Source of the DNA: CAZAIO01 sp964485235
Lineage (GTDB): Bacteria > Chloroflexota > Dehalococcoidia > GIF9 > UBA5629
NCBI GenBank assembly: GCA_964485235.1
Contig: CAZAIO010000016.1
Coordinates: 1 to 30,134 of the forward strand
Length of the DNA: 30,134 bases
Reading direction: 5' to 3'
Below are positions 1-7,630 of this stretch, in pieces. The translations under genes were made by a program, and so were the position numbers. The notes under the pieces were generated by a model. It made no database searches and was not told the origin of the DNA. It saw only the letters and a list, made by a program, of their open reading frames with translations. Position 1 is the first letter of the stretch. Every line of letters starts with the position of its first letter.

Positions 1-42
1 TTTGTAATTTCAAACGGTGCAGTAGTAGATGTCGACTTTCAC
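1..42 (-). CDS. Rdx-family (SelW/SelT-like) selenoprotein, N-terminal fragment with in-frame UGA
   Basis: Reading leftward from a GTG at 40-42, the codons give (M)KVDIYYCTV, then TGA (10-12), then NYK up to the window edge. A short beta strand followed by Cys-x-x-(Cys/Sec) about eight residues in is the hallmark of the Rdx thioredoxin-like fold (SelW, SelT, SelH). The UGA falls exactly where the second redox residue belongs and the frame stays open after it. A GGAGG at 51-55 lies 8 nt from the GTG, so this looks like a real translation start. The family consists of small redox proteins of uncertain substrate. The bacterial SECIS hairpin should start just after the UGA, which is outside the window. 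The alternative is a chance 10-codon ORF. Only 14 codons are visible. Confidence 0.62.
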
Positions 43-142
43 TGAGATAACCTCCATATTAAAATATGCTATAGAAATGTACCATGTTTTTAAGAATAAG
101 AAAAAGCTTTTTTCTTTTTATAAAGACAGCGTAATTTCTATT

Positions 143-595
143 TTATCCGGACGATGACTTCTCGCTGAAATAATCGAGAAACCGGGCAGGTGACACAATT
201 CGTAATCCTGACTTCTCAAGGACCCAAGGATTATCAAGGAAATGCTTATCTCCTGTCACAAAATAGTCCGGTTGCGCAGATGCCGCTGCAACAAGGATAG
301 CAGCATCTTCGAGGTTTATTATTTGCTTCCAGGGAATTATCTCTGAATATACCGGATCTCTTACAATTTCCAGCGAAACATTTTCCAGGAATACGCGCAG
401 CGATGGCAGCATATCAGGAATTTTTGCTTTCATGGTACGCACAACTTCTTCCAGCACCTGCTGAGAGATTATAACTATGAATTCACCGTTGACAAAGCGC
501 TCCAGAATAATACCGGCAGGCCCATGCGAAGAATAAAGGCCCGAAAAAATCACATTCGTATCGAGAAAGATACGCAATTCAAGCCTCTCCGGCAT
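143..595 (-). CDS. PIN-domain ribonuclease toxin (VapC-like, COG1569 type)
   Basis: This 150-residue protein has the PIN-domain layout: FLDTNVIFSGL near the N terminus (first acidic metal ligand), an acidic helix at QQVLEEVV, LEDAAILVAA in the middle, and DYFVTGDKHFL near the C terminus (last conserved Asp). PIN toxins are Mg-dependent endoribonucleases that cut tRNA, rRNA or mRNA; the target cannot be read from sequence. The ATG at 593-595 overlaps the 3' end of the AbrB-type gene by 17 nt, the usual antitoxin-first order with translational coupling. All catalytic acidic positions appear intact, so the toxin is probably active. A housekeeping PIN RNase is less likely given the neighbour. Confidence 0.88.
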   Translation of the reverse strand: MPERLELRIFLDTNVIFSGLYSSHGPAGIILERFVNGEFIVIISQQVLEEVVRTMKAKIPDMLPSLRVFLENVSLEIVRDPVYSEIIPWKQIINLEDAAILVAAASAQPDYFVTGDKHFLDNPWVLEKSGLRIVSPARFLDYFSEKSSSG

Positions 596-857
596 ACCTG
601 TCCCGTGTTAGTGAATGCCTTATTTGGCGTCCCGTTTTTTGCAGTTCCTCTTCTGTAACACTGTATCGTTCGAAGGTTTCCCGTATTTCGTGCAACGCTT
701 CCAGTGCTACCGTCTTCCTCGGCCTTGCTATCAGTCTATCGCCATCCACAACCAGTTCGAGCCTGTCGCCCGGCCGTATACCGAGCGCATCACATATTTC
801 TCCAGGCAGAGTAACTTGCCGTTTAGGCCGTACTATTACATCTATTGACTTTCTCAT
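579..857 (-). CDS. AbrB/SpoVT-type antitoxin
   Basis: This 92-residue protein starts MRKSIDVIVRPKRQVTLP and continues with GIRPGDRLELVVDGDRLIARP, the swapped-hairpin AbrB/MazE DNA-binding fold covering about residues 5-48. The C-terminal half is helical and charged, as expected for the segment that neutralises a toxin. The ATG at 855-857 is preceded by AGGAGG with 7 nt spacing. An upstream in-frame ATG would add ten residues but lacks a ribosome site and breaks the domain start. It is co-transcribed with and overlaps the PIN gene, and probably represses the operon by binding the heptamer repeats just upstream. Confidence 0.88.
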   Translation of the reverse strand: MRKSIDVIVRPKRQVTLPGEICDALGIRPGDRLELVVDGDRLIARPRKTVALEALHEIRETFERYSVTEEELQKTGRQIRHSLTRDRYAGEA

Positions 858-882
858 GATCCGCCTCCTATATAAGACGTCA

Positions 883-910
883 TACATCTTACATCTTACA
901 TCTTACATCT
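883..910. repeat. Four tandem heptamers TACATCT in the toxin-antitoxin leader
   Basis: Four exact copies of TACATCT lie end to end, flanked on both sides by ACGTCA (877-882 and 912-917). They sit between the inferred transcription start and the antitoxin ribosome site, where an autoregulatory operator would be expected. Copy number could also vary by slippage. Confidence 0.8.
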
Positions 911-918
911 TACGTCAG

Positions 919-948
919 ATTATTACATATCAGTCTTCTGTTAGTCAA
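919..948 (-). promoter_or_regulatory. Predicted sigma-70-type promoter of the AbrB/PIN operon
   Basis: On minus, TTGACT (943-948) is followed after 18 nt by AATAAT (919-924). Transcription would start near 912, at the edge of the heptamer repeats. Assigned by inspection only. Confidence 0.5.
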
Positions 949-1044
949 TCAAATCAACACTTTACACTAATATATCTGTCGCAAGCTATGGTTATCAACA
1001 AGTTTATTAATGAATAACAGTAACTTTATTCAATATTTCCTCTA

Positions 1045-1073
1045 TTGACATCCGCACAAATGACGGCTAAACT
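1045..1073 (+). promoter_or_regulatory. Predicted promoter of tkt-rpiB
   Basis: A perfect TTGACA (1045-1050) is followed after 17 nt by TAAACT (1068-1073). It leaves a leader of about 130 nt containing a nested inverted repeat. The rest of 858-1211 holds only the two promoters, the heptamer repeats and this leader. Confidence 0.5.
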
Positions 1074-1087
1074 CAGTTCTTGGAGCC

Positions 1088-1130
1088 CGTCACATCACAA
1101 AAGCACGGATGTGCTCCCGTTCATGTGACG
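1088..1130 (+). other. Nested inverted repeat in the tkt leader
   Basis: The outer arms CGTCACAT (1088-1095) and ATGTGACG (1123-1130) are perfect complements. Inside them AGCAC (1102-1106) pairs with GTGCT (1111-1115) around a GGAT loop. The structure could act as an RNA leader element or a DNA operator. No U-tract follows, so it is not a classical terminator. Confidence 0.5.
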
Positions 1131-1211
1131 CCGGACAGTTTATTCATTTATAATCACTATCGCAGCGTTTTGACCAAATAACGAACACAATAATAGGAGT
1201 CACATAATATA

Positions 1212-3215
1212 ATGACAGTAATTGACGACCTTTGTATAAATACCATACGTTTTCTGGCAGTCGATGCCGTACAGAAGGCGAACTCCGGACATCCGGGTGC
1301 CCCCATGGGCGCGGCACCTGTCGCGTATACCCTCTGGGACCGCAATCTCAAGCATAATCCGCAGGACCCGGCGTGGACGGACAGGGACAGGTTCATTCTC
1401 TCGGCAGGTCACGCCTCTGCGTTGCTCTATGCCCTGCTGCATCTCACGGGGTACGCTCTCTCCCTCGAAGATATAAAGCAGTTCCGCCAGTGGGACAGCA
1501 AAACGCCGGGGCATCCCGAATTCGGACTTACTCCCGGTGTGGAAATGACGACAGGTCCTCTGGGACAGGGGTTCGCCAGCGGAGTGGGAATGGCAATCGC
1601 CGAACGGCGGCTCGCAGCCCTCTACAACAAGCCCGACTGTGAGATAGTCGATCACTACACTTATGCGCTTGTCTCGGACGGCGACCTGATGGAAGGCGTC
1701 ACATCGGAGGCGGCTTCGCTTGCCGGAATGCTCGGCCTGGGTAAGCTTATCTATCTTTACGACGACAACCATATATGCATTGAAGGCTGTACCGAACTGA
1801 CCTTCACCGAAAACGTTGGGGACCGCTTTAAGGCGTACAGATGGCATGTGGTAGGACCGATAGACGGCCTCGATATCGAGGCAATCGATAGAGCATTGCG
1901 CGAGGCACAGGCAGAGAAAACACGCCCCAGCCTTATCATATGCAAAACAGTCATAGGCTACGGCAGTCCCAACAAAGCGGGAACGGCATCGGCACATGGT
2001 GAACCGCTGGGCGCAGAGGAAGTGATATTGACCAAAAAGCGCATGGGGTGGCCCGTAGACGAGACTTTTACGGTTCCTAAGGAGGCACTCACTCATATGC
2101 GCAATGCACTGCAACGCGGTGCGAAGGCACAGGAACAATGGCAAAAGCTTGTTGAGCAATACCGCGAGCTGTACCCGGACGACTATAGACAGTTTCAACA
2201 GGATATCAACGGTGAGCTTCCACGGGGGTGGGACAAAGGGCTCGATTCTCTGTTCACCGCTGAAGATAAACCGTCCGCAACACGTTCCGCTTCGGGAACG
2301 GTGCTGAATGCGCTTGCGCCCCGGATACCAGCCCTTTTCGGAGGCTCGGCGGACCTTGCACCTTCAAACAAAACACTCCTGAAAGGCGAGAAGGACTTCG
2401 GTCACGGAAACTATGCCGGACGCAATATTCATTTCGGCGTGAGGGAACACGCAATGGGTTCGCTGGCGAACGGTATGGCGCTTCACGGGGGAATTATCCC
2501 GTACACCGGGACATTCCTGGTATTTTACGATTACATGCGCCCCGCGGTGCGTCTTGCTGCGCTCATGGGTCAGCGCGTTATTTTCATTTTCACACACGAC
2601 TCTATCGGACTGGGTGAGGACGGCCCGACCCATCAGCCTGTCGAACATATACTCGGTCTGCGTTCTGTGCCGAACCTGATTACGATACGACCCGCCGATT
2701 CCACGGAGACAGCGGAGGCATGGAAAGCGGCGCTTATGCGCAGGAACGGGCCAACCGCGCTCGTGCTAAGCCGGCAGGATTTACCCGTGCTCGACCGCAC
2801 GGTGCTTGCGCCTTCAAGCGGAGTCCATCGCGGCGCATATGTGCTCCTTGATACGAAGAAAACGCCCGAATGTATCCTCATCGGCACCGGTTCCGAACTG
2901 CACATCGCGCTGGAAGCATCGCAACTTCTCGCCGAACAGGGTATAGCGGCGCGTGTGGTGTCGATGCCTTCATGGGAGCTTTTCGAAGCGCAAAAGGAGG
3001 ACTACCGTATGAAAGTATTGCCGCCGGATATCACGGCGCGGGTGTCAATCGAAGCCGGCACTCCTATAGGCTGGGAACGCTATATCGGGCTCGAGGGCAA
3101 GGCTATCGGTATGGACCGTTTCGGCGCTTCCGCACCGCAGAAGGTGCTCTATGAAAAGTTCGGCTTCACTGCGTTACATGTCGCGAATGAAGCACGACGA
3201 CTGGTTGGAAAATGA
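1212..3215 (+). CDS. tkt: Transketolase
   Basis: This 667-residue, full-length transketolase transfers two-carbon ketol units between pentose phosphates, glycolytic intermediates and erythrose 4-phosphate using thiamine diphosphate. Visible family features are the N-terminal ANSGHPGAPMGAAP segment, the ThDP/metal-binding motif SDGDLMEGV...YDDNHICIEG, the catalytic-Glu region GVREHAMGSLANGMALHGG, the THDSIGLGEDGPTHQPVEH segment in the pyrimidine domain, and a C-terminal domain starting near ECILIGTGSELHIALEA. An AGGAGT lies 11 nt before the ATG. The stop overlaps the rpiB start (ATGA), so the two are translationally coupled. In an anaerobe this enzyme mainly makes pentose phosphates and erythrose 4-phosphate for biosynthesis. 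Confidence 0.97.
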   Translation: MTVIDDLCINTIRFLAVDAVQKANSGHPGAPMGAAPVAYTLWDRNLKHNPQDPAWTDRDRFILSAGHASALLYALLHLTGYALSLEDIKQFRQWDSKTPGHPEFGLTPGVEMTTGPLGQGFASGVGMAIAERRLAALYNKPDCEIVDHYTYALVSDGDLMEGVTSEAASLAGMLGLGKLIYLYDDNHICIEGCTELTFTENVGDRFKAYRWHVVGPIDGLDIEAIDRALREAQAEKTRPSLIICKTVIGYGSPNKAGTASAHGEPLGAEEVILTKKRMGWPVDETFTVPKEALTHMRNALQRGAKAQEQWQKLVEQYRELYPDDYRQFQQDINGELPRGWDKGLDSLFTAEDKPSATRSASGTVLNALAPRIPALFGGSADLAPSNKTLLKGEKDFGHGNYAGRNIHFGVREHAMGSLANGMALHGGIIPYTGTFLVFYDYMRPAVRLAALMGQRVIFIFTHDSIGLGEDGPTHQPVEHILGLRSVPNLITIRPADSTETAEAWKAALMRRNGPTALVLSRQDLPVLDRTVLAPSSGVHRGAYVLLDTKKTPECILIGTGSELHIALEASQLLAEQGIAARVVSMPSWELFEAQKEDYRMKVLPPDITARVSIEAGTPIGWERYIGLEGKAIGMDRFGASAPQKVLYEKFGFTALHVANEARRLVGK

Positions 3216-3685
3216 ACGAAAAAAAACTACGGATTGCACTCGGTGCAGACCACGGCGGTTTCGAGCTAAAAGAAAGGTTATACATCGGGCTGCAGGAACT
3301 ATGTGAGGTCGCGGATATGGGGGCGTACAGCCTTGACCCCAACGACGACTATCCCGATATTTCTCTCGCAGTCACAGAGGCCGTCGCTTCCGGCAAGGCG
3401 GACCGCGGCATTATCATCTGCGGCAGCGGTGTTGGCGCCTGTATTGCGGCGAACAAAGTACCGGGGATCAGAGCAGGCATCTGCCATGACACCTATTCGG
3501 CATGGCAGGGGGTGGCACACGACGACATGAACGTACTGTGTCTGGGAGCACGTATAATTGGAGTGCAACTTGCGCAGGAACTGGTTACGTCCTTTCTTAA
3601 TGCCTCTTTCTCCGGCAAGGACCGCTATCAGCGCAGGCTGAAGAAGGTGCTGGATATCGAGCAGCGTTATTCGAAAAACCCGTAG
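3212..3685 (+). CDS. rpiB: Ribose-5-phosphate isomerase B (RpiB/LacAB family)
   Basis: This 157-residue protein interconverts ribose 5-phosphate and ribulose 5-phosphate. The N-terminal ALGADHGGFELKE segment (substrate phosphate and ring-opening residues) and IIICGSGVG, whose Cys70 is the usual catalytic base, are both present, as is the NKVPGIRAGICHDTYSA stretch. The length is normal for the family. The start overlaps the tkt stop by 4 nt, with no strong ribosome site of its own. It converges on rpe with only 9 nt between stop codons, so the two operons must share or lack a terminator there. Because the family includes sugar-phosphate isomerases with other substrates, the pentose role rests partly on the tkt coupling. 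Confidence 0.95.
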   Translation: MNEKKLRIALGADHGGFELKERLYIGLQELCEVADMGAYSLDPNDDYPDISLAVTEAVASGKADRGIIICGSGVGACIAANKVPGIRAGICHDTYSAWQGVAHDDMNVLCLGARIIGVQLAQELVTSFLNASFSGKDRYQRRLKKVLDIEQRYSKNP

Positions 3686-3694
3686 GGCAGGGTT

Positions 3695-4342
3695 TTATAT
3701 ACTATTAACCATCTCTTGAAGATGTCTGTAGCTTTCGCCCGGTTGCGGCTGTAGAAATACGGCGCTGCCTACGCAGATCATATCGACGCCTTTCCGCGCT
3801 ACATCCACGATATTGTTTTCCTTTATACCACCGTCCACGCCTATTTCCAGGTCGGGATAAACGGCACGGATCTCGGCAACCTTGTCCATCACTTCCGGTA
3901 TAAAGGGCGCTCCATAGTAGCCGGGATTGACCGTAAGCAGCAACACGCTGTCGACTGCGCTCAGCAACGGCAGCGTATCGGAGACCGGCGTCTCAGGATT
4001 GATTGCCAGTCCGACTTTCAGCCCGCATTTACGTGCATGGTCAATTACTTCAGCATGCCTGTCAGTCGCCTCATAGTGAAATACGACTTTTCCCGTCCCG
4101 GCACGGCGAAACTTTTCAAAATAACGCTCCGGGAACATCACCATAAGATGAGCTTCCCACTCCAGGTTTATTACAAGATTATGCAGGTGTGTTACGGTGA
4201 TGCTCTTGCTGGGCACGAACTGCCCGTCCATAATATCCACCTGCACGTAACCGGTGAACTCCTCCGCCTGGCGAATCATCATTTCCAGGCTTTCCGGATC
4301 ATCGGTGAGAATTGCCGGTACTACCCTGCTGAACCGTGTCAT
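3695..4342 (-). CDS. rpe: Ribulose-phosphate 3-epimerase, variant metal site
   Basis: This 215-residue TIM barrel interconverts ribulose 5-phosphate and xylulose 5-phosphate. Key motifs are VQVDIMDGQFVPS (Asp36), EAHLMV (His65), LLTVNPGYYGAPF and the phosphate-binding VDGGI (Asp169), the two Asp residues being the acid/base pair. The position before Asp36 that is normally a metal-binding His (His-x-Asp) is Gln34, and the N-terminal PS motif reads PA. Metal binding may therefore differ, or the protein may act on a related sugar phosphate. AAGGAG precedes the ATG by about 6 nt. Its placement opposite tkt-rpiB completes the non-oxidative branch and supports the pentose assignment. Confidence 0.88.
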   Translation of the reverse strand: MTRFSRVVPAILTDDPESLEMMIRQAEEFTGYVQVDIMDGQFVPSKSITVTHLHNLVINLEWEAHLMVMFPERYFEKFRRAGTGKVVFHYEATDRHAEVIDHARKCGLKVGLAINPETPVSDTLPLLSAVDSVLLLTVNPGYYGAPFIPEVMDKVAEIRAVYPDLEIGVDGGIKENNIVDVARKGVDMICVGSAVFLQPQPGESYRHLQEMVNSI

Positions 4343-4515
4343 GAAAGCTCCTTATTTTAAAATTAAACCGGTCGGATATAAATATTTCCCCGCGAACTAT
4401 TTGCTTTATTGTGTCAACATACAGGAGAAAAACAGCATACACTGTTTATTGCTCCGCCGGTAGAAACAATTTTATGTGCTGCCCGTGGAACGTGTCAAGA
4501 ACAGCACACCGTATA

Positions 4516-5253
4516 TCACGGTACCGTATCCAGTGTGACGTATTCCAGGCCGTGAAGCGGAACGATTATATCGGCAGCTTTAATTACTTTCAGCATACTC
4601 TCACGGCACTGCGGCACATTGATATGTACGCCGGGCACTATAAAAGGATTCTTTTTCCGAATATCTTCCCGCGGTTCGAAGTTCTCCCTGATGCAACAGA
4701 AGCCGGGGATTACCGCCACACCTTTCTCCGTCTCCACGGCAACGGACTGCGCTCCGGCACTGTGCCCCGGAGTGAGCATCACGCTTATACCGTCTATCAC
4801 CGGCACATCGCCCTTCACTACTTCGAAATTCAGGTCGTTATACAGCGCCGGTATATATCCCTCGGTGGGAACTTTGTAGCTTTTCGCATCGTTCAACTCG
4901 TCTTCCTGTATTATGAACCTGGCATTGGTATATTTATGCGCCAGCCCGATATGGTCCCAGTGAAGATGAGTAACGATCACCGTATCGATATCGGCAGGTT
5001 TCAAATTATATTTTCCCAGCCCTTCTTCCAGGGTCTGTACTAGATTTATATCCTCATCAGCATATATACCTGCAACGGTTTCTGCGGTCGAGCCCGCATC
5101 CACCAGAACTTTCTCCTTTGCCCCTTCGATATACCATATGAAGCAATAGATCTTGAGGTCCTCGTCCAGATAATGAAGATAGGTCATTCTTGATTTGGCA
5201 TACGGGAAATTCCCGTACATTATCGGTATGGGATGTATGATCAGTTTTTCCAT
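4516..5253 (-). CDS. Lactonase-like metallo-beta-lactamase-fold hydrolase (copy 1)
   Basis: This 245-residue protein has the zinc motif THLHWDHIGL (HxHxDH) about 95 residues in, a TPGHSAGAQS segment carrying the third His, and a final PLHGLEY. The spacing and the overall length fit the N-acyl homoserine lactonase group of MBL-fold enzymes, which open lactone rings, but members also hydrolyse other esters and lactones. It is the downstream paralog of the gene at 5294, with matching blocks throughout, for example GFCCIRENFEPRE and the segment around PQCRESM. With MmgE/PrpD upstream on the same strand, a catabolic ring-opening step is a reasonable guess; quorum quenching is not indicated by the context. 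Confidence 0.85.
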   Translation of the reverse strand: MEKLIIHPIPIMYGNFPYAKSRMTYLHYLDEDLKIYCFIWYIEGAKEKVLVDAGSTAETVAGIYADEDINLVQTLEEGLGKYNLKPADIDTVIVTHLHWDHIGLAHKYTNARFIIQEDELNDAKSYKVPTEGYIPALYNDLNFEVVKGDVPVIDGISVMLTPGHSAGAQSVAVETEKGVAVIPGFCCIRENFEPREDIRKKNPFIVPGVHINVPQCRESMLKVIKAADIIVPLHGLEYVTLDTVP

Positions 5254-5293
5254 CTATTCTTATTCTTATCCTTTCGCAATAATAACCCGGCTA

Positions 5294-6034
5294 TCAGGGA
5301 ATACTATCGATCTCCAGATATTCGAGCTCGTGCAGAGGTAGGATTATATCTGCGGCATCGATCACTTTCTGCATACTCTCACGGCATTGCGGCACGTCCA
5401 GATGAACGCCCGGTATTATAAACGGGGTCTTTTTCCTGATCTCCTCGCGGGGTTCGAAGTTCTCCCTGATACAACAAAAACCGGGAAAGACCGCATTGCC
5501 CTTTTCCGTCTCCACAATAACAGATTGCCCGCCGACGGTATGCCCCGGCGTGAGCATTACCCTGATGCCGTCCATAATTTGTGCATCGCCGCGCACCACC
5601 TCGAAGTCCAGCCCCGTTAATAGTTCCTGCACGTATCCTTCTCCGGCTAACTCCGGGTCTTGTGCGATGCGCAACTCCTCTTCCTGCACTACGAATTTTG
5701 CATTGACGAACTTTCTGCCAAGCTCTATGTGGTCCCAGTGCAGGTGTGTTATGATAACTTTGTCGATATCGGCAGGCGTTATATTGTATTTTGCCAACCC
5801 CTCCTCAACCGTTTGAATAGCTGTCACCAGCTCTTTAGGCCGCCCCCGCTTTATCGTGGTCTCATAATACAGTCCGGCATCGACCAGTACCTTCTCCTTT
5901 GCACCTTCGATATACCACACAAAACAGCATGTATCCACATCCTCGCCGAAATTGTAGAGATACGTCATTTTCGGCTTTCCAAACCGGTCGATAACTCTTA
6001 ACAGCGGAATCGGATGAATTGTCAGTTTTCCCAT
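5294..6034 (-). CDS. Lactonase-like metallo-beta-lactamase-fold hydrolase (copy 2)
   Basis: This 246-residue paralog of the neighbouring gene carries THLHWDHIELGRKF (HxHxDH), TPGHTVGGQS and PLHELEY. The start chosen is the ATG at 6032-6034, which aligns with the paralog (MGKLTIHPIP versus MEKLIIHPIP) and has AGGA about 9 nt upstream; a longer in-frame ATG at 6073 adds 13 unrelated residues. The two copies are separated by 40 nt and arose by tandem duplication. Divergence between the HxHxDH block and the last His suggests different substrates or successive steps. It lies 63 nt downstream of the MmgE/PrpD gene, probably in one transcript. Confidence 0.85.
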   Translation of the reverse strand: MGKLTIHPIPLLRVIDRFGKPKMTYLYNFGEDVDTCCFVWYIEGAKEKVLVDAGLYYETTIKRGRPKELVTAIQTVEEGLAKYNITPADIDKVIITHLHWDHIELGRKFVNAKFVVQEEELRIAQDPELAGEGYVQELLTGLDFEVVRGDAQIMDGIRVMLTPGHTVGGQSVIVETEKGNAVFPGFCCIRENFEPREEIRKKTPFIIPGVHLDVPQCRESMQKVIDAADIILPLHELEYLEIDSIP

Positions 6035-6097
6035 CGATAGTATTCCTTTCAATTTATTTTTCGGTCCGGACAAGCGGACGATATTATCGTGCTGTAA

Positions 6098-7513
6098 CTA
6101 AGAGGGAGTGAAAGGGACCAGCAAAGCATCGACTATATCATCGACACGCTCAAGATTTAGTATAGCATCAATTACCGAATTTACTGCATTATCTCCTAAT
6201 TTGCAGGCTGCGAAAGGAACGCATTTCCTGAACTTGTCGATCAACTGCGCTTCAGTCATTACTACTTTCGGCTGTCCTTCGGGAAAATAATAGTACTCTT
6301 TCGCACATGTCTCGCCGTTTTTAAGCGTTACATTGACCCGCGATGAAAATAACGGCAAAGCCGGGTCTTCTTTTGCGTGTATCCTGGTCATAAGCTCACG
6401 CACGTCCTGCCGCGCCCGCGCCTCCGGCATGAATGCATCCAGGAAAAAGTCCTTTTCGTACGCTGCGGTCGCGACCGTATAGGGCAAGCTGAACTGGCAT
6501 TCCGGTATCGTTTGCGGGTTCCATTTACTCTCTTCCGGTATACACACTACGGTCCAGCTATGGTGCGGCACATCGATATCGATACGGGCGATATCGTCGA
6601 CATCGAAATTGTAGAGACGCATCTGGTCGAGTAACCCGTCGATAGGAGTATGAGTGCAACCGCAGGACGAATACGGCTTCATCAATATATTCATCATCTC
6701 CCACCTTTCGCCCAGCTCTTCCGTAAGTGCGGCAGGGTCGGTCTCCCATTTGGCGAATGAAAGATAGCCTCTCGGCCCGGTGAGCACGTTACTATATTCA
6801 CCGCGGGGTCCTGTTATGCCCGCACGCGCCAGCAGACACGCGTTGATAGCGCTCTGGCAGACAAAGCCATGATGTACCCGTACCATAAGCGTGGGAGGTT
6901 CATACATAGCCGAATCGTGAGGCTGTGCCGTACCACGCCCGATACCCTCGGCATTCTCCAGCTCATCCATGTTAAGCCCGAGCAGTTTCGCTGCAGCGGC
7001 AATAGCGCCGAACGTATAATGTCCTCCCTGATAACCGCGTGGTATGCCTTCGCTTACCAGCCTGAACGCCATGCCTATGCGGATCAACACTTCCTGACCG
7101 AGCACAAACGCAAGAATAAATTCTTTGCCGGATACTCTTTCCCTGAGTCCCGCTGCAGCAAGCAACGCCGGTACAATATATTCAGTACAGTGCCCGCCTT
7201 CGACATGCCCGCCGGCAAGGTCCAGCGCCCGCGCCATCGGACCTAGAACAAGCGCCGCTTCCGAAGCGGGTACCCTTCCTCCGTAGAACGGGATGATACT
7301 CTCAGGCTTTCCGCCTTTGTCCTTCACAAACCGGACTATTTCCGCAATGCCGTCCGCCGATGAACCGCCGACAATGACAGCCATGGTTTCCAATATGCAG
7401 AGCCTGGCATATTCCACCACATCTCCCGGCAAATCATCGTAGCCTGTTTCTTTCACCATTCTGCACAAAGTGCTCATAGGGTCTTCTCCGCTCACAGAAA
7501 CAAACCGCGACAT
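6098..7513 (-). CDS. MmgE/PrpD-family protein
   Basis: This 471-residue protein belongs to the MmgE/PrpD superfamily, whose known members are 2-methylcitrate dehydratase, cis-aconitate decarboxylase and iminodisuccinate epimerase. Visible family blocks are ARLCILETMAVIVGG, the LDLAGGHVEGGH segment, GHYTFGAIAAAAKLLGL, KPYSSCGCTHTPIDGL (the conserved KPY-C-x-x-H region near the active site) and QFSLPYTVATAA. GGAG lies 10 nt before the ATG. It heads a minus-strand unit with the two MBL hydrolases and faces away from the cyclase/flavoreductase pair across a MarR gene. No methylcitrate synthase or methylisocitrate lyase is nearby, so propionate metabolism is not supported and the substrate is unknown. 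Confidence 0.9.
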   Translation of the reverse strand: MSRFVSVSGEDPMSTLCRMVKETGYDDLPGDVVEYARLCILETMAVIVGGSSADGIAEIVRFVKDKGGKPESIIPFYGGRVPASEAALVLGPMARALDLAGGHVEGGHCTEYIVPALLAAAGLRERVSGKEFILAFVLGQEVLIRIGMAFRLVSEGIPRGYQGGHYTFGAIAAAAKLLGLNMDELENAEGIGRGTAQPHDSAMYEPPTLMVRVHHGFVCQSAINACLLARAGITGPRGEYSNVLTGPRGYLSFAKWETDPAALTEELGERWEMMNILMKPYSSCGCTHTPIDGLLDQMRLYNFDVDDIARIDIDVPHHSWTVVCIPEESKWNPQTIPECQFSLPYTVATAAYEKDFFLDAFMPEARARQDVRELMTRIHAKEDPALPLFSSRVNVTLKNGETCAKEYYYFPEGQPKVVMTEAQLIDKFRKCVPFAACKLGDNAVNSVIDAILNLERVDDIVDALLVPFTPS

Positions 7514-7526
7514 ATAAATGTTCTCC

Positions 7527-7557
7527 TTATATACAGATAGTTGTTTTATATACAGAT
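7527..7557. repeat. Two 12-bp direct repeats upstream of the MmgE/PrpD gene
   Basis: TTATATACAGAT occurs exactly at 7527-7538 and 7546-7557, 19 bp apart start to start. The first copy abuts the ribosome-binding site. This is a possible regulator site or a duplicated -10-like sequence on minus. Confidence 0.6.
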
Positions 7558-7630
7558 TGCCGGGAGCAGTCCTGTTTTTACTATCAAATATGCTTTTATT
7601 TCAGGAAATCATTTGCAGAGAATACTGCTT

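Noticed and set aside
101..119. A/T-only inverted repeat AAGAAAAA/TTTTTTCTT after the PIN gene
   Set aside because: Could be a weak terminator, but the stem is almost all A:T and low-complexity sequence makes it likely by chance.
1200..2198. 332-codon open frame antisense to tkt
   Set aside because: It mirrors the coding strand of a full-length transketolase, its translation is Cys/Arg-rich with no recognisable domain, and no ribosome site was seen.
4400..4430. TTGACA on minus upstream of rpe as a promoter
   Set aside because: No acceptable -10 element at 16-18 nt spacing.
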